Below are positions 44,335 to 57,652 of a stretch of 64,000 bases of DNA, piece by piece. The notes beneath the pieces were generated by a model. That model saw only the letters and a program-made list of their open reading frames with translations, made no database searches and had not been told where the DNA came from. This DNA comes from Przewalskia tangutica. Taxonomy: Eukaryota > Streptophyta > Magnoliopsida > Solanales > Solanaceae. Made by a program: the position numbers and the translations under genes. The stretch's first letter is position 1, and every line of letters starts with the position of its first letter. The stretch covers positions 90,450,790-90,514,789 of the forward strand of contig CM056723.1 in assembly GCA_029844215.1 (NCBI GenBank). The letters run 5' to 3'.

Positions 44335-46408
44335 AGCTCAACCGGCCATCTTACATAACATAAATAAGTTAAGAAAGCCCCTAACTTCATATTAGTCTTG
44401 TTCATATACCCTCTCATTTTAGTTTACTTAAGGCACTAACATATCTTAATAAAAGAAATCCGGGAATTTAACCCAAATTACTACATACTTCTACTCTTTT
44501 AAAATGACTCTTTTTCACATAAAACTTTTGGGCAATTGATGCCTTAAAACCAATTTGTCTTTCACAACCTCAAATCATTTATCCGTACTCATTTTACTTA
44601 GAGTAAATCTTCCTTTATTAACTTTCCATAAAGCTAATATAATCAACTTCCCATAAAGTCATTATATTAACGTTATACCTTAGTCAAATACACTTTCCTA
44701 AAACCCAAGGGGCTTACACTTTTAAAAGAAACAAGAATCATATACTTGAACGCATCCGGACCCTTAACTTTGAAACTCAAGACATCCTTTGTACTTTTTA
44801 AAGAAATGAGTTAATCCCCCTAACTCACAAAAACTTGGCCATCCTTAAAACAAGTAAGGGATATCAAAACCTTGTACGTCTATCGTACTATATAGGTAAG
44901 GCTATTCATGCTCAAGAGATAGGAAAGTTCCACATACCTATTCGGTCAATCCACTTGCTAAGTCCAAAATACCGCACGTAGTATGTCAACCTATAATGAC
45001 CATAATACGTTCATTAACCTCTAGTTTCAACGTAGAATTTTCCAAGTTCAAAGTCACTAAATTCTATGGAAAATTGGGCAGCATTTCCTTTGTTTCTACA
45101 TACTTTTCCACCTTTCTCAAGGCCGAATTCAACATCCAAACGCCACATTTAAGGCCCAACAATCCAAACATTTCAAAGGGGATTACACACCTAAACTTGG
45201 ATGTGTAAAATTCTGTCCCACAATGTACAACAACTAACTTAACAAGTTTAAGGTAGTATTTTGGCTACAACATGCTTACATAACCTTCTTATCCAATTCT
45301 TTCATATCCAAACCATATTTCTTACATGCAATTTATCTAAGAGCAATATTTACCACTACAAGTTCTTTCTTCTTCACATGCAACACCAAAAACTAGCAAA
45401 AAGGGAAAGAATTGTTACCTTAGAGCTTTAGCCAAATTATTCCAACGAATTTGCTAGCCTCCTTTCCAAAAACACCACCACAATAAATCCTACAAGCTTG
45501 CAAATAAGTTTCCTTCTTGCCACACTTTTCAGATTTTCCTCAATCCTTGATTTCCTCTTAATTTTCTAGAGAGAAGGAAGAGCTTCTAATTTAGAGAGAG
45601 AGAAGAGCTTGAAGAATGACCAAGTCTTCAAGACTTGGTCAATAAGTAGTGCATGCAAAATCCCAAGGGGGGGGGGACACTGGTCACCCTCCCATGGCCT
45701 TTTTTAAAACAAAACAGTTCAGATTTTTCCACTTAACCTCGCAGAACCCGCCTCGGCGCCGCGACCTGCGGCGCGCGGCCTGGAAACCTCTGCGACTCCC
45801 GGAACTTTCCGGCGCGGCGCTGCAACTTGATGAACCCTCGGATCATCTGGCGCGCGCTGACCTGCATCCGGCGCGCCGCGGCCACGGCTCTGGCCGAAAC
45901 ACATTTACGTCTCTGCGCCGAACTTGTAACTCCCATAACTTTCTACTCCGATGTCCTATCGACGAACGGTTGGTTGCGTTGGAAACTAGATGTTATACCC
46001 CGTATTTCCAGAGTATGTACGTGGGGGACGTACGTAGAAATTTTCGAACTTCTTTAGGCTTGGCCGAATTCTTTTTGTGCACAACACCCGGTTAGAGTCG
46101 TGTTGGCGAAAGCGTTTTCCACGACTTTCGTAGGGGAATTTCCGGCTATGTCATTTATAATTTTTGCGGATTTTTCCGAGAGACGTAACATTTTGGACCA
46201 ACAAGAGGGCGACACTTGTCACCCTCTAATTGGTGAAGGTTGGCGGACGAAATGGGCAAGGATTGGCACGTTTTTTGTGTTGAATTGTGGTCAAGGGTTA
46301 GGTAGGATATTTTGTGTAGATGGATAAGGTTGCACATGGTTTAATCTTGGCCTTACACTTGCTATGCACTTGTCTTCATCTTGGCCATTGGTTGGCCTTC
46401 ACTTGACC

Positions 46409-46416
46409 TATAAATA
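46409..46416 (+). promoter_or_regulatory. LTR TATA box, solo LTR 45991-49184
   Basis: TATAAATA in GACCTATAAATACCCCC, same context as 4840. Confidence 0.68.
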
Positions 46417-48306
46417 CCCCCTTAGTTGATGAACTTTCTTCATCCAAAACTTGAGCAATCTACCTAAGTCTCAAAATACTCCCTCCCTCTTACTTACTTT
46501 CGTCCGCCCCACTACCCCCTTGAGAAGCCTTGGCAGAGGTCTACCCCACTAGCCTAGTTGTTTTCGTTTAATACCCCTCTTTTGTGGTATAGAAATACTC
46601 TCCAAGTATTGTTATAATGCCCAAAATACTTTAGCCAAATACCTTGTAGTACTTTCCAAAGTACCCTTTTTACAAAAGCCCAGAAAATACTATTATACTT
46701 CCTCGATCCACAAAACGAAACCCTAAGTAAATCTTCACGTAGTTGAAGTCATAAGTAGAAGTTGGTTAGAACTTCTAAGGGTTGGTTGGAGCAGTTGAGC
46801 GCCGGAGTAGGAGCTAAACGTTGTTCAGATCGACATATAAACTTCGGATAATTTTGGGCTTATCGAGGTAAACATTCTTGACCTTACATTGTAATTGGAA
46901 ATTACATGTTGTAGGAGTATATAGTTAAGTATACTATATATAGAACTGAACATAGTTGTGCGGCAATGTCTTTTGACTTAAGCTGAATAATACTTACAGC
47001 AATGTCTTGCGACTTAAGCTGAATTTAAAGAAGAGAATCGAATGTAATTACATAGGATTGTATTCTGATGAACTTGTGTAACATTCTTGTGTAGTAGAAT
47101 TGTACACGTCCGGTTAGGCGTGTTAACCCCCTGGTTGGCTTGGTAGCGGCCTCGATAGAGGAGGAGATTTCTGTTGTTGCGGGGAGAGTCTTTGCGAATT
47201 TTCGTAGAAAATTCTACGTCGGGATCTAAAGATATTAAAAGGCGCTTTTTGGCCGCTATAGGTTGTATTACAACGGGTGGAGTGATCGCTTGGCGAGAGT
47301 GTAGCCAGCGGTTTGAGGTACTTGGAGCGTTTTGCTATTAGTCGATAATCGCCGCGAGGTATGTGAACCTCTTCCTATCTCTTCTAGCATGATATGTGTG
47401 AACTATGTAGTACGGTAGACGTACATGTGCTAAATGTATTTGATTGGTTTAAAACATAAAGTGTTATAACGGCTTTATGGGAAGTCGGTTATAACAACTT
47501 TATGTGGATAAGCAAATACTTTGTGGTTTCTAAAAGGTAACTGATTTGAATAATAACTGGCTTGATATGTGTTAATAAAGAACTTGAAGTATTTCAAAAG
47601 ATTTATGAATCGTTTTGAAAGAATGAGTAGTACTTGGGTTTTGAAAGCTTAAGAGTTATACTAGCTTTATGGGAAGTTAGGTATAACGGCTTAAGAATGT
47701 TTCTTGATTTGAAATCGAATGTGTATCGACAAACCAACTGCAGCGTTAATAAAAGGAAAATGTATTGACTAATGAAGTATTATTAAAACCGGTAGAAACC
47801 TCCATCTGCATGAAGCTAAGATGAGACAAAATGATATTACATTTCCTAGATCATGGTCGCTTAATAAGATTGATTATAAACAAGAATAACCTACTCACAT
47901 ATAAGACGTATGTTTCTCAAAGCGTTTAAAGGAGAATTATGTTTTAAAGGACTAAAACTATGAACTACGAAACCTTTTTCTAAAATGAGAAACTTGAGCA
48001 TTGAAATTAGGCAAACTTGAGCGTTTGGAAAATAAGGTTGTTACTTGATTTTACAAAGGAAAGCATTTTGGTTTACTTAACAATGTTAGTCACTCAATTT
48101 TATACTACGGGTATCGGGTGACCTTTGTAAAGAAATGGATCTTAAAAGGAATTTAACGGACGTAGTACTTTAAGGTTAAAATCGGACTTTGACATAAAAT
48201 GAAAGTACCTTGAGTCGTGTGTAACTTGCTTATGCTTGTTGTTATGAAACTTGACCATGTTACGTGTAATAGCCTTGTTGTGCAAGAGCGTGTTCTACTC
48301 GACACG

Positions 48307-48540
48307 GGTCATCCGAATGTATTTCACTTGATTAAGTCATCCGAATGTATCTCACTTGATTAGGGTCATCCGAATGTATTTCACTCGACTACGGGTCATC
48401 CGAATGTATTTCACTTGATTAGGGTCATCCGAATGTATTTCACTCGACTACGGTTCATCCGGAATGTATATCACTTGACTAGGTTCATCCGGAATGTATT
48501 TCACCGACTACAGGTTCATCCGGAATGTATTCCACGTTTC
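48307..48540. repeat. 29-30 bp tandem repeat, about eight units
   Basis: Unit with GGTCATCCGAATGTATTTCA followed by CTTGATTAG or CTCGACTAC; the two tail types alternate in the middle of the array, so there is a higher-order period of about 59 bases. The last units change to GGTTCATCCGGAATGTAT. Confidence 0.9.
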
Positions 48541-49372
48541 TATATTGGGTCCATAAGATGGGCGAGACACGTTATACGTATCACATGATTTGTACCTAGA
48601 CCGCTGGCGGTGAGGAAGAAGTTCCACGGGCGTGAGGATGACTTTGAGGCGTGAGTCACGACTTGACATGGCTTTCTATGTTGTGGCGTAGTTTGGTTAT
48701 CATACATGTCTCTGCTTTGTATAGACTATTATGATTTCATTTCTGATATTTTCTGCTTTCACATACTTGGTACTGTTATCGACCTCGCCCGGGGCCGCGT
48801 TCATGCCGCAGTAAAGGTACATCGGTATCGACCAGCTTTAGGATCACCTTTCGTATTGGGAAGCTCCGTTCCTTGGAGGCTTATCTTTTGGTATGTTACC
48901 CGAGTGCAGATGCTTATACATTCGGGGTATGGCGGGGCCTGTCCCGTCATAGCATTGTAAAATCTTAGAGTGCATGCTTTGTTGTGGGCAGGGTTTGTAA
49001 AAAGGATAACTGTTCGGGTATTTATGTATATATGATGAAGGCAACTGTTTTGGTTGGCCTGTTTATTTATCTTTTCTCTTAATTCATGTTCATGTTTTTA
49101 TTTCCGCTGATTTTTCTCTGATGCTGTATCACTAGGGTGCCCGGGGTAAGGCACCAGTCACGGGCCCGGGTTCGGGTCGTGACACTAGACTCAATGAACT
49201 ACGCACTAGGCCTTTGAAACACCTAGAAACTCTCAATGTACCAGGTCATAACCCGCCTCAAAGTTGACTAATACCCGTCCGAAACAATCCGTTAACCTAT
49301 CCCTCTAAAATTTTAAGTCTTACTCCCTTTAGCACGCTCTCATACTCATAACCTAAACTACGGGGTGTAACA

Positions 49373-50887
49373 ATTGATTTCCTTATTAATTTATCTACCT
49401 TATATATGCTTAGTATGCACCTATTTTACACTTAAGAATATTGACCCCATTTTGGAAATTGATTTTTACGGTGTTACTCGTGAGATAAGATATTTCGATA
49501 AGAGTGAGATGTAAAGGTGCCAATCAAAAGGGGGACATCTAGCCCAACTGATAGTTAAAACAACGTATGTATGTTGTAGATTGAAAGGACATGGAGCCCA
49601 CACCCGAACTAGTGATAGAATATGTAGTATGTTTCCTTCTTTGGCGACTACTAGATAGACCCGAATCCATGATATTATGTTACCCGACGATTATACGAAA
49701 GCCTCATGTTTTGTGAGAGTAGTGGCAAGCCAAAAATAAGATTGTAAAGATGAAATGTAGAAAGCATCGTTGGAGGATTAAAGGTGACCCGTGATATTGC
49801 TAATAAGGATGAATTATCTAAATTGAGTCATATGAAAAATCATTCCTCGATATGTTTAAAGAAATTACGCAAGATAACATGCCTAGAACAGTGACCCCAA
49901 CTCATATACAAGGATCGAACCGTTTATGAACGTAAGAAATATGTTAAGTCTCCCGTCTGTTTGTGAAAAGAGTCATATCATTTGTCGTTGGGAGCTAGCT
50001 ACGTGCATGAGTGGTAGCAAGCGAGCACATATTCTAAACATTAGAGTGATAAGACCCTCAGTCCTGTTATGTGATGTGATATGAATTTAAGTACCTATGG
50101 CATAACAACAACTTGTGGAAGACAATTGATGACGAGAATCACAGAATAAGTGAAGAATGGTGGTAAGTAACATGAAGACAAATAGTAAGTAGAGATGGAA
50201 TGGTATGGTAAGGCATTGAGATATGGATGTGTTTCATGGAATGGTAGGCAAGTAGAAGGACCACAATATGAAGGGTAAAAGGGAATAAGATTATGGCGAC
50301 ATATGTTTCATAATGATGTGATCACCTTAGGGCAACGTAAAGGCCATAGTAAAGGAGAAATAGTAAAGAATCAAACGCCAAACCCTCATAATGTTCAGCA
50401 ATAGGGATATAAGGAGTACATTAAGATAAAAGACCCACCCCTTCTCCAAGGAAACTCAAAAACCGAAAGTATAAAGGTAAGATGATCAAGTGATCGATTA
50501 ATAGGAGATATAGTAATGATTAGAGCAAGGAGACCTAAATGAGTTATAAGCTTAGACCAAGCTACGAACTGGATTTGGATATGTGAGCATTAGTTCCGTC
50601 ACAGACGCCATCACGACACTCAAGGATATATAAGTGAAGTAACTATAAGTAAAGCTCGATGAAAGCACATAAAGAAGTGATAGAGCGGCCAACGAGTTTG
50701 AAGATCCAAGGTAGATATTAAATAAATGAGTTAGGGAATAAATATAATGGAACAAAGACGTGGGTCGGTGAGTAATGGCAATTTTTAAGACCTGTTGAGT
50801 TGACTAAAGGCTCCAACGAAAAGAGGGTGTTATGAATGTAGAGTCTAACAAGGTAGATTCCCAAGGCGTCATTTGTGAAAGGCCTTA
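49373..50887 (+). mobile_element. Decayed Ty3/Gypsy internal region, left part
   Basis: No supported gene; many stops. Assigned to the element because it is continuous, across the solo LTR at 50888-53896 (TSD CCTTA), with the integrase-bearing part at 53902-56423. I cannot identify gag or RT in it. Confidence 0.45.
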
Positions 50888-53800
50888 TGTTACACCCAGA
50901 AATTTCAGGACGAGTATATAAGAATGTACGTAAGGATACAAGACTTAAAATTTTGAACGAATGAAAGATTTGTTATTCTTAAGGAGAATTCTTCCGAACC
51001 ACGGGAAGGAAAAATGGTTGTTAATGAGAATTGGGTTCTCAAATTCATTATTTGAGACTTATGGAATTTATCGGAATTATGGAATTTTATTTTCGAATTT
51101 GGTCACGTGGGGACCACTCGGGAAATTTTACGTTTCTGTGGGGCCCACAAGGTTTTCGATATTTTGACCAATTGTGGAAATTTCGGGAATTGAAATATTG
51201 TAGACCAATCGGGGGCGACACGTGTCACCCCCCACATGGACATGTTTGGTCGAAATTGACCAAATCAATTGAGCCAAGTTGGCTTGACATTGTTGACTAA
51301 GATCTCATCCACACATTTGTTTTAATCTTGGCCCTTGGTTGTAGTATATATCACCTACTAGTGCAAGACTAGTTTCCAACACTTAAAAAAATCAAGAAAA
51401 ATGGGTGTGTCTTCATAGGAGCTCTCGGCCACGCTCTCAAGTAGAGAAAGAAATTCTTCAACCTTGCTTCATAAATCCCAATATTCAAACCCGAGATCCC
51501 TAGAGGTATTCTAAGGATATCTCAACACAAAAATCCCAGAAAAACTACGTTTTTACGTTAGTCGCAACATGAAAACCTAAGGGGGTTTTCATAGTTGGAG
51601 TTGGAACTTGAAGAAGAGTTCTTCATAAGCTTCTAAGGGTTGCTTGGAGTGGATTGGAATGTCGAAAAGAGGAGCTAAAGTTGCTAAGGATCGACTTTAA
51701 ATCTTGGATTAAATTTGGGCTTATCGAGGTAATAATCTTCATCTCCTTAGTGTAATTAGAAATTACATGTTGTAATAGTTGAGAAATGAGCATGTGATAT
51801 TTAGGATGAATATTGAAAAGATTTGGACCTTGTTAAGAGCTTAAAACCGAAAATGGTATGTTAGTCGTTAAGATTGTAAGACAATTTGGTCGATAGTTAC
51901 AATCGTCGCATGTTAGATAAGAAAGGATTTATAGTTGTTATAATTGTTACAATATATATAACATGTTGGAGTAACAACTTGGATTGAAAAGGAATTGAAA
52001 GGAAATTGATATTGTTGTTGGCATTGACTGTAGTCGAGAGTGGCATTGAATATTTGACTAATTGATATTAATTGTGGGGCAAAATTTTGCACGTCCTGTT
52101 AGGCGTGTAATCCCCTCTGGTTAGCTGAATTGTTGAGCCTTAAATGTGGCATGTTTGGTTATTGATTTCGGGCCTTGAAAAAGGTGGAAAAGTACGTAGA
52201 AACAAAGGAAGTCTTTTGATATTCCGTAGAATAAGAGACTTTATACTTAGAATTATTCTACGATAGAATGCTAGAAGTTGATAGACGTATTATGGTCATT
52301 ATGGTTGACATTCTACGTGCGGCGTATTCAACCTAGCGAGTGGATTAAGTCGGAAAGGTATGTGGAACTTTCCCTATCTCTTGAGCATGATGTGTTATAA
52401 ATGTATAGTACGGTAGACGTACGAGCTTTAAATAAATTCGGCTTTGTTTTTGGTATCATTGCCTTGATTGAATTGTCCAAGTTGGTTGAGTTAGAGAATT
52501 AACTCACTTGATTTTAAATTATGGAAATTCCTTAGTTGTCTAAAACATAAAGAGTTATAATTGCTTTATGGGAAGTTAGTTATAATGGGTTTATGGAATG
52601 TTAAGAGAGTGGTCTACTTGATTTAAAGGCATAAGATGCCTAGGTTGTGAAAGTAGAAGTGTTTGGTTTTAAAAGCTTTGAATTGAATTTCTAAAGGTGT
52701 AGTAACTTGATTTGAAAAGTAGACATACCTTGATATTACGGGTCTTAGTATCTTGTGGTTGTTTCATGAAAATAGTCATTTTCAAAGGAGTTGAAGCACG
52801 TAGTACTTTGGGGTTAAATACCCGGATTTGACGTGACATGCTAGTGCCTTGAGTTTTATAAAATGATAAGTGATTCACCTCAATCTAATGAGAGTCTTAA
52901 ATGATTTAACTTGCATATGTTACTCACAATAGACATTCGTGCGAGTGTTATATTTCTATATCACCGCGTCCCTCGCACGAGGGCCGGCAATCATGTGTTA
53001 TACTACGAGTTCAATTCCCTTGACATTATTCTATTCCGTGGACTAGCTCTCCACCATGCGGGTATCCATATATACTCATTGCGAGTCCACGTAATCTATG
53101 CGGGTTCAATTCCCATGCGGGTTCAATTCCTATGACTATTCTGTAGACTAGCTCTCTATGATGCGGGTATCCATATATACTCATTGCGGGTCCACGTGAC
53201 CTATGCGGGTTCAATTCCCATACGGGTTAAATTCCCACGAATAGGATTGCATAATGGTATCACGGGCAGGTAGCCCTAAATTAATCTTAACCTTTCTACT
53301 TTTAAACGACAAAGTTTACTCTCATTAATCTCATTGTTAATAAGGTGCGGGGTATTGTTATTTGGTTATCATACTTGTCTCCAGCTTTATGTCTAGACTT
53401 ATGATTTAAATTGCAGTACTTTCAGTTTCACATACTTGGTACATATTTTGTACTGACCCCCTTTCCCCGGGGGCTGCGTTCATGCCGCATATAGAGTTAA
53501 ACAGGTTGTTGATCCTCACTCTTAGGATCACTGATCAGTTGTCGGAAAGCTCCATTTCTCCGGAGGCTTGTCTTCTGGTACGGTTTCCCTGATGTGGTAG
53601 ATTTATGTACATATAGGGGTATGGCGGGGCCCTGTCCCGTCACAGTTGTTATGTCAAAACTCTTAGAGGTCTGTAGTCATATCTTGTGGGTCGACTTGTA
53701 AAGAAAAAAATGATGTAACTGCTTTAGGCTATCTATATATATATCCAGGAGGGCAGCCTTATCGTTCAGCCTGTTGTTTACTTCATATTGATTTAAGTTA

Positions 53801-53896
53801 TGTGTTTTATGTATGTTCCGCTGATTTTCTCTGATGGTTACCTGTAAGAGTGCCCAGGTAGGGCACCAGTCGCGGGCCCGGGGTCGGGTCGTGACA
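50888..53896 (+). repeat. Solo LTR (family C, forward, 3009 bp) with TSD CCTTA
   Basis: TGTTACACCCAGAAATTTC at 50888 to GGGTCGTGACA at 53896, flanked by CCTTA (50883-50887 and 53897-53901). TATATA near 51345, one 33-bp dyad module at 52554-52586, degenerate repeats at 52960-53240 (GCGGGTATCCATATATACTC, GCGGGTTCAATTCC). No gene inside. Confidence 0.92.
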
Positions 53897-53901
53897 CCTT
53901 A

Positions 53902-56410
53902 GCCAAGAGATGAAGGAACAACTATTAATCTAAGTGTGACGTCCAAGTTTGAATATGGCAGAATAAAGTCTTGCAACATCAAATCCTTCGGAATTCCATA
54001 CGCATCTAATAAAGGACTAAATTAGCGACTCATCCTCTACATGATAGTAACGTCAAGGATTGGGACTAAAACCAATATTAGAATCAAACATGTGTGCTAG
54101 TAGACCTCAGAGGGGATAACAATGCAACACCCAAATTGAGAAGGATGAGTTTCAAGAAGAAACAAGGAAAGGAAGTTATTAATGACCGCAAATAATGAAG
54201 AAAAGCACAGAAAGGGATAATTCTTAGGTTGTAAAATTTAATCGCAATAATAAGAACGCTTCAAATTTGGTAACATCCCGAGATTGAAATACTACAAGAT
54301 GTAAGAGATTCCGGCATAAGCTTGGTAACCAAAGTTATAGTTGACGATAGAATCGCACACCCGCTAGCAATTTGACTCAGGAGAAGGCTAAGGGAAGAAG
54401 TAAACCTAAGAAATTCATCGATTAGCCAGTAGGAATCGAAGTCAGGTGATGATAATTTCATGACTCAGAATATGGCAGAGCCCTTCCTCACATTGACAAC
54501 TAAGGGACCACCAAGATAAAGATTGTTCGTAATAGACCATCCACCTAAGATCTATCGATATATCATGACATTAAATGAAGGTATTAACTGGAGTGCCATG
54601 AGAAGGAACCTTACAGAGATCGTAGTTAGTATATTAATTGTCAGCATATAAAGGAATAAGCACCAAAAGTGGAAAGAATTAATTAAGAACATTAAGAAAT
54701 AGATGGAAGGTGGGGAATGGCTAACATGGAAATTGTTAAAGGGTTGCCTCACTATAATCATAAGTTGGTTATATCCAGAAGATTATTGTATGGATGACTC
54801 TTCAATTCACGTCGTGGCAACTAGGACTACTTATACAGTCGAAGACTATGCGACATTGCACATTAAAAAGATTAGTCACTCTCTTGGATCTGTTCCAAGA
54901 CATTTTACAAGTGCTCGGTCTATAACAAAACTTGGAAGATTATTTCGAAAGGACTTTGGGAACTCATGTTAGCCCCACCCTCAAACGAATGGGCTAGTAA
55001 AGAGTAATATTCACGACATCAAGGATATATTATAAACGGGTGTGTTGGACTTAGAAAGAAATAAAGATAACCACCTAAAGTTGTGTACAATGACATCTAT
55101 CATGCAAAGTATTACGAAGATAACATATAAGACTCTGTATGATGGTAGTGGAAGGACAACTATTGGATGACTAAAAGAAAGTAGCCCGGAGTTAGTGGAA
55201 ATTAATGTAATGTATCAAGTTATCTAGATTAAAGCTAGATATTAATCACTCAAAATCATTAAGAAATCATGTTAGTTACGTAAGGACAGGGCTTAGAGAG
55301 TCCCAAGTTGGTGATGGGAAATTCCTGAAGATTTTGCCAACAAAGAGCGTGATGAGATCTGGAAGGGAGGAAAACTTCATCTGAGACGTAGGCGACTGTG
55401 GTGCATAAACTCAGCAAAAAAGCCAAATGACTTGCAAATTAGACATGCTCCAAATCTTAGAGCTCGCCTATCTTATTTCCCATAATTTGGTATTAATAAA
55501 GTATGTCAGGGATTCTTTTCAAACCATACTTGTGGTGAAGGTGCAAATTAGAAAAGAACTTATTGTATGGAGAAGTTTAGAATTCCTATTCGGATGTTCG
55601 ACGACGAGGCTTGAAAATTACGGTTAGAGATTGAGTATTTTTTAAAATATCCATTATGAAAGGAGAAACGTGATTCGGCAAGAAGGGAAAGATTAGGCCT
55701 AGATATGTTGGACCTTACATAATTGTTTGAAGAATTGGTTTGGTGACGTATGAGCTTGAGTTACCTTTGGAATCAAAGGTAGTACATCATGTGTTTCACA
55801 TATCGATACTTCAAAAGTATATACGAGATCCCTCACGTATTACCCATGTGGAAGATGTTTAGATTACATAGGACATATTTTGAAGAGGTCCCAGTTGTTA
55901 TTCTAGATCGTTAAGTACGAAAGTTGCAGACTAAGAAGGTATCATTTGTCAAACTACTAAGGAGAAATAATAGCGTAGAAGAGATTACACAGAAGAGGAA
56001 GACGTGAAGTCTAGATATCCCTATCTTTTCCAAACCGAAGGTTCATAGTGATAATCGTGCGATAATTTCATTTTACCTATACTTTATGCCTATAACCTTA
56101 TCTCATATGTCCTATTTTGGTAATGACTATGACAAAAGGGTGAAAGATACAGCTCATACATTATGATTTAGCATTTAAGGTGAGTTATATCTTACTGTAT
56201 GACTTTATAAATAGATATATGGTCGTGTGAGGCCGATGTTGTGTTATATGTGGTATTATGTGGCCCTGTGAGACAATAGTTGTGTTTTGTGGTTGCATGA
56301 CAGCGTGAGATATTCTTATTTATAGAGAAAACTCTGCCAATATTTTCAAAGAATTTAAGAAGTTGAGGTCTTAAGATATGATACCTCAACACTTGAGGAT
56401 GAATGTTCTT
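53902..56410 (+). pseudogene. Ty3/Gypsy pol remnant: RNase H/integrase region, heavily decayed
   Basis: Integrase signs in order: a degraded zinc-binding/linker part at about 54540-54700; core at 54777-54970 with VATRTTYTVEDYATLHIKKI and GSVPRHFTSARSI (compare the family pattern TTYT.EDYA.LYI.EIVRLHG); a trace of YN..YHA near 55085-55120; and the C-terminal GPY/F-like module at about 55670-55900 (FGKKGK, RPRYVGPY, TYELELP, then KVVHHVFHISIL and KYIRDPS). Frames change often and stops are present. The block order fits a chromovirus of the Tekay/Del type (inference). No chromodomain could be confirmed. Confidence 0.72.
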
Positions 56411-56423
56411 AAAGGGGAAAGGA
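56411..56423 (+). other. Polypurine tract of the decayed Ty3/Gypsy element
   Basis: AAAGGGGAAAGGA directly before TGTTACATCCC. Confidence 0.75.
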
Positions 56424-57323
56424 TGTTACATCCCATAATTTCATGCGTAAATGAGAGTGTAGCTAGTCTAATTGAGCTCCAGTGACTCGAGATCCTTTTT
56501 AAGGGTAACTTATGACTTTGAAAGATGTTAAGAAGGTTTACGGAAGGTTAGAGGTCACTTAGATTAAAGGATAAATACCTCGATGAAGTTTGGCGAACAT
56601 AGGAAGGTATGATAAGTGTTTTGCGTTGTGGAACCCATTCCGCTTTACGGATGGGGCCACAGATAAGGGTCATCATTTGGCCACCTTCTTGCCACTATAT
56701 ATGGTGGAGGATGCGTCCAGATAGAACCGTATGTGTCGCACATCGTCCCACATATGGGAGGCGGTAGGGTGCCTTTATAAGGCCAAGTCGAAGTTTCCCC
56801 TCAATTAAATCATTTTCGACCCAAGAAAACCCTAGCTTCTCTCAAACATTCACCCAATGTCTATAAATCATTCAAAAACCATTCCTTAAGATTGTGAAGT
56901 GAATTCTCCCTTGAAAAGCTTAGATCACCTTGGAAACTCTCTCTAGATTGTTGGATTAAGCGTGGAATTCTTGGAGATTGGAAGGAGGTTTGGTGTAGGG
57001 GATCTCTTGGCTGATTTAAGGTAAGTTTTAGCTACTTTTTAAATTTCTATAACTCTTCCTAGCTTAGATTGATCAATTGGTATATATAATCTGTGAAGAT
57101 TTAACTAAAACTCTATAATAGATGAATGTTGGTTGTTGGGTTGTTTTGATTAAGTTCTTGAGATAGTTATGGCTAAATTTTGTGAAGTATAATAGTTGTA
57201 ATATCGGTCTTGTGGTGTTGATGAAGAGGAGATTATAGTAGCTTGAATTGTCATGAAAACAAGATAGGAGAATTGTGCATGCTAAGTGTTCGATAGAATA
57301 TCGTAATAAAGTAATTGTGTACT
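56424..57323 (+). repeat. 3' LTR start of the decayed Ty3/Gypsy element
   Basis: TGTTACATCCCATAATTTC onward, with a TTATAA motif at 56775 and a CT/GA-rich downstream part. Cut at 57323 by insertion of the next element; the rest lies outside the window. Confidence 0.75.
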
Positions 57324-57644
57324 TGTTACACCCCGTATTTCCAGAACATGTTTATAAGAAAGTACGTTTGAACTCAAAAATGATAAGATTTGAGACTAGT
57401 AAAAATTTATCGGAATTATGGAATTGTCGGGAAACGAAATATTGCGACGAATGGGAGGGTGACACGTTGGTCTTGGTCGAAATTGACCATGGGCATAATG
57501 GTCATTTGACCAAAGTAAAGATGACCAAGTCTTGCAAGCTAAGAGCTTGAGTTTATTGACTAAGTCAAAGAGCCACTTGACTTGATCTTTTAATGAAATG
57601 CATCCAAGCCACCCATTTGTTCTAATCTTGACCCTCCATAGTGT

Positions 57645-57652
57645 TATATAAG
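57645..57652 (+). promoter_or_regulatory. LTR TATA box (family C)
   Basis: TATATAAG in GTGTTATATAAGCAC, about 320 bases into the LTR. Confidence 0.6.

Larger units (their letters stand above)
45991..49184 (+). repeat. Solo LTR (family A-like, forward, 3194 bp) with TSD CTAGA
   Basis: TGTTATACCCCG at 45991 to GGGTCGTGACA at 49184, flanked by CTAGA (45986-45990 and 49185-49189). TATAAATA box 46409-46416; dyad modules 47463-47495 and 47655-47687; a tandem repeat at 48307-48540 in the place where other copies carry the CpG-rich block. No gene inside. Confidence 0.93.
40154..49372 (-). repeat. Truncated reverse LTR, family B, with two nested solo LTRs
   Basis: Three pieces of one reverse LTR: 40154-40323, 43661-45990 and 49185-49372, ending CGGGGTGTAACA (reverse start TGTTACACCCCG). 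Its left, 3' LTR end is cut at the EPRV filler. Content: CpG-rich degenerate repeats (44040-44165), three 54-bp tandem units (44181-44334), a GC-rich island (45735-45890), and AG-rich sequence at 45570-45620. ORFs inside are short and have no family motif. Confidence 0.75.

Noticed and set aside
45649..46095. GC-rich ORF of 148 codons
   Set aside because: It crosses the border of the family B LTR into a solo LTR (45991) and resembles no protein; other frames here are equally open because of base composition.
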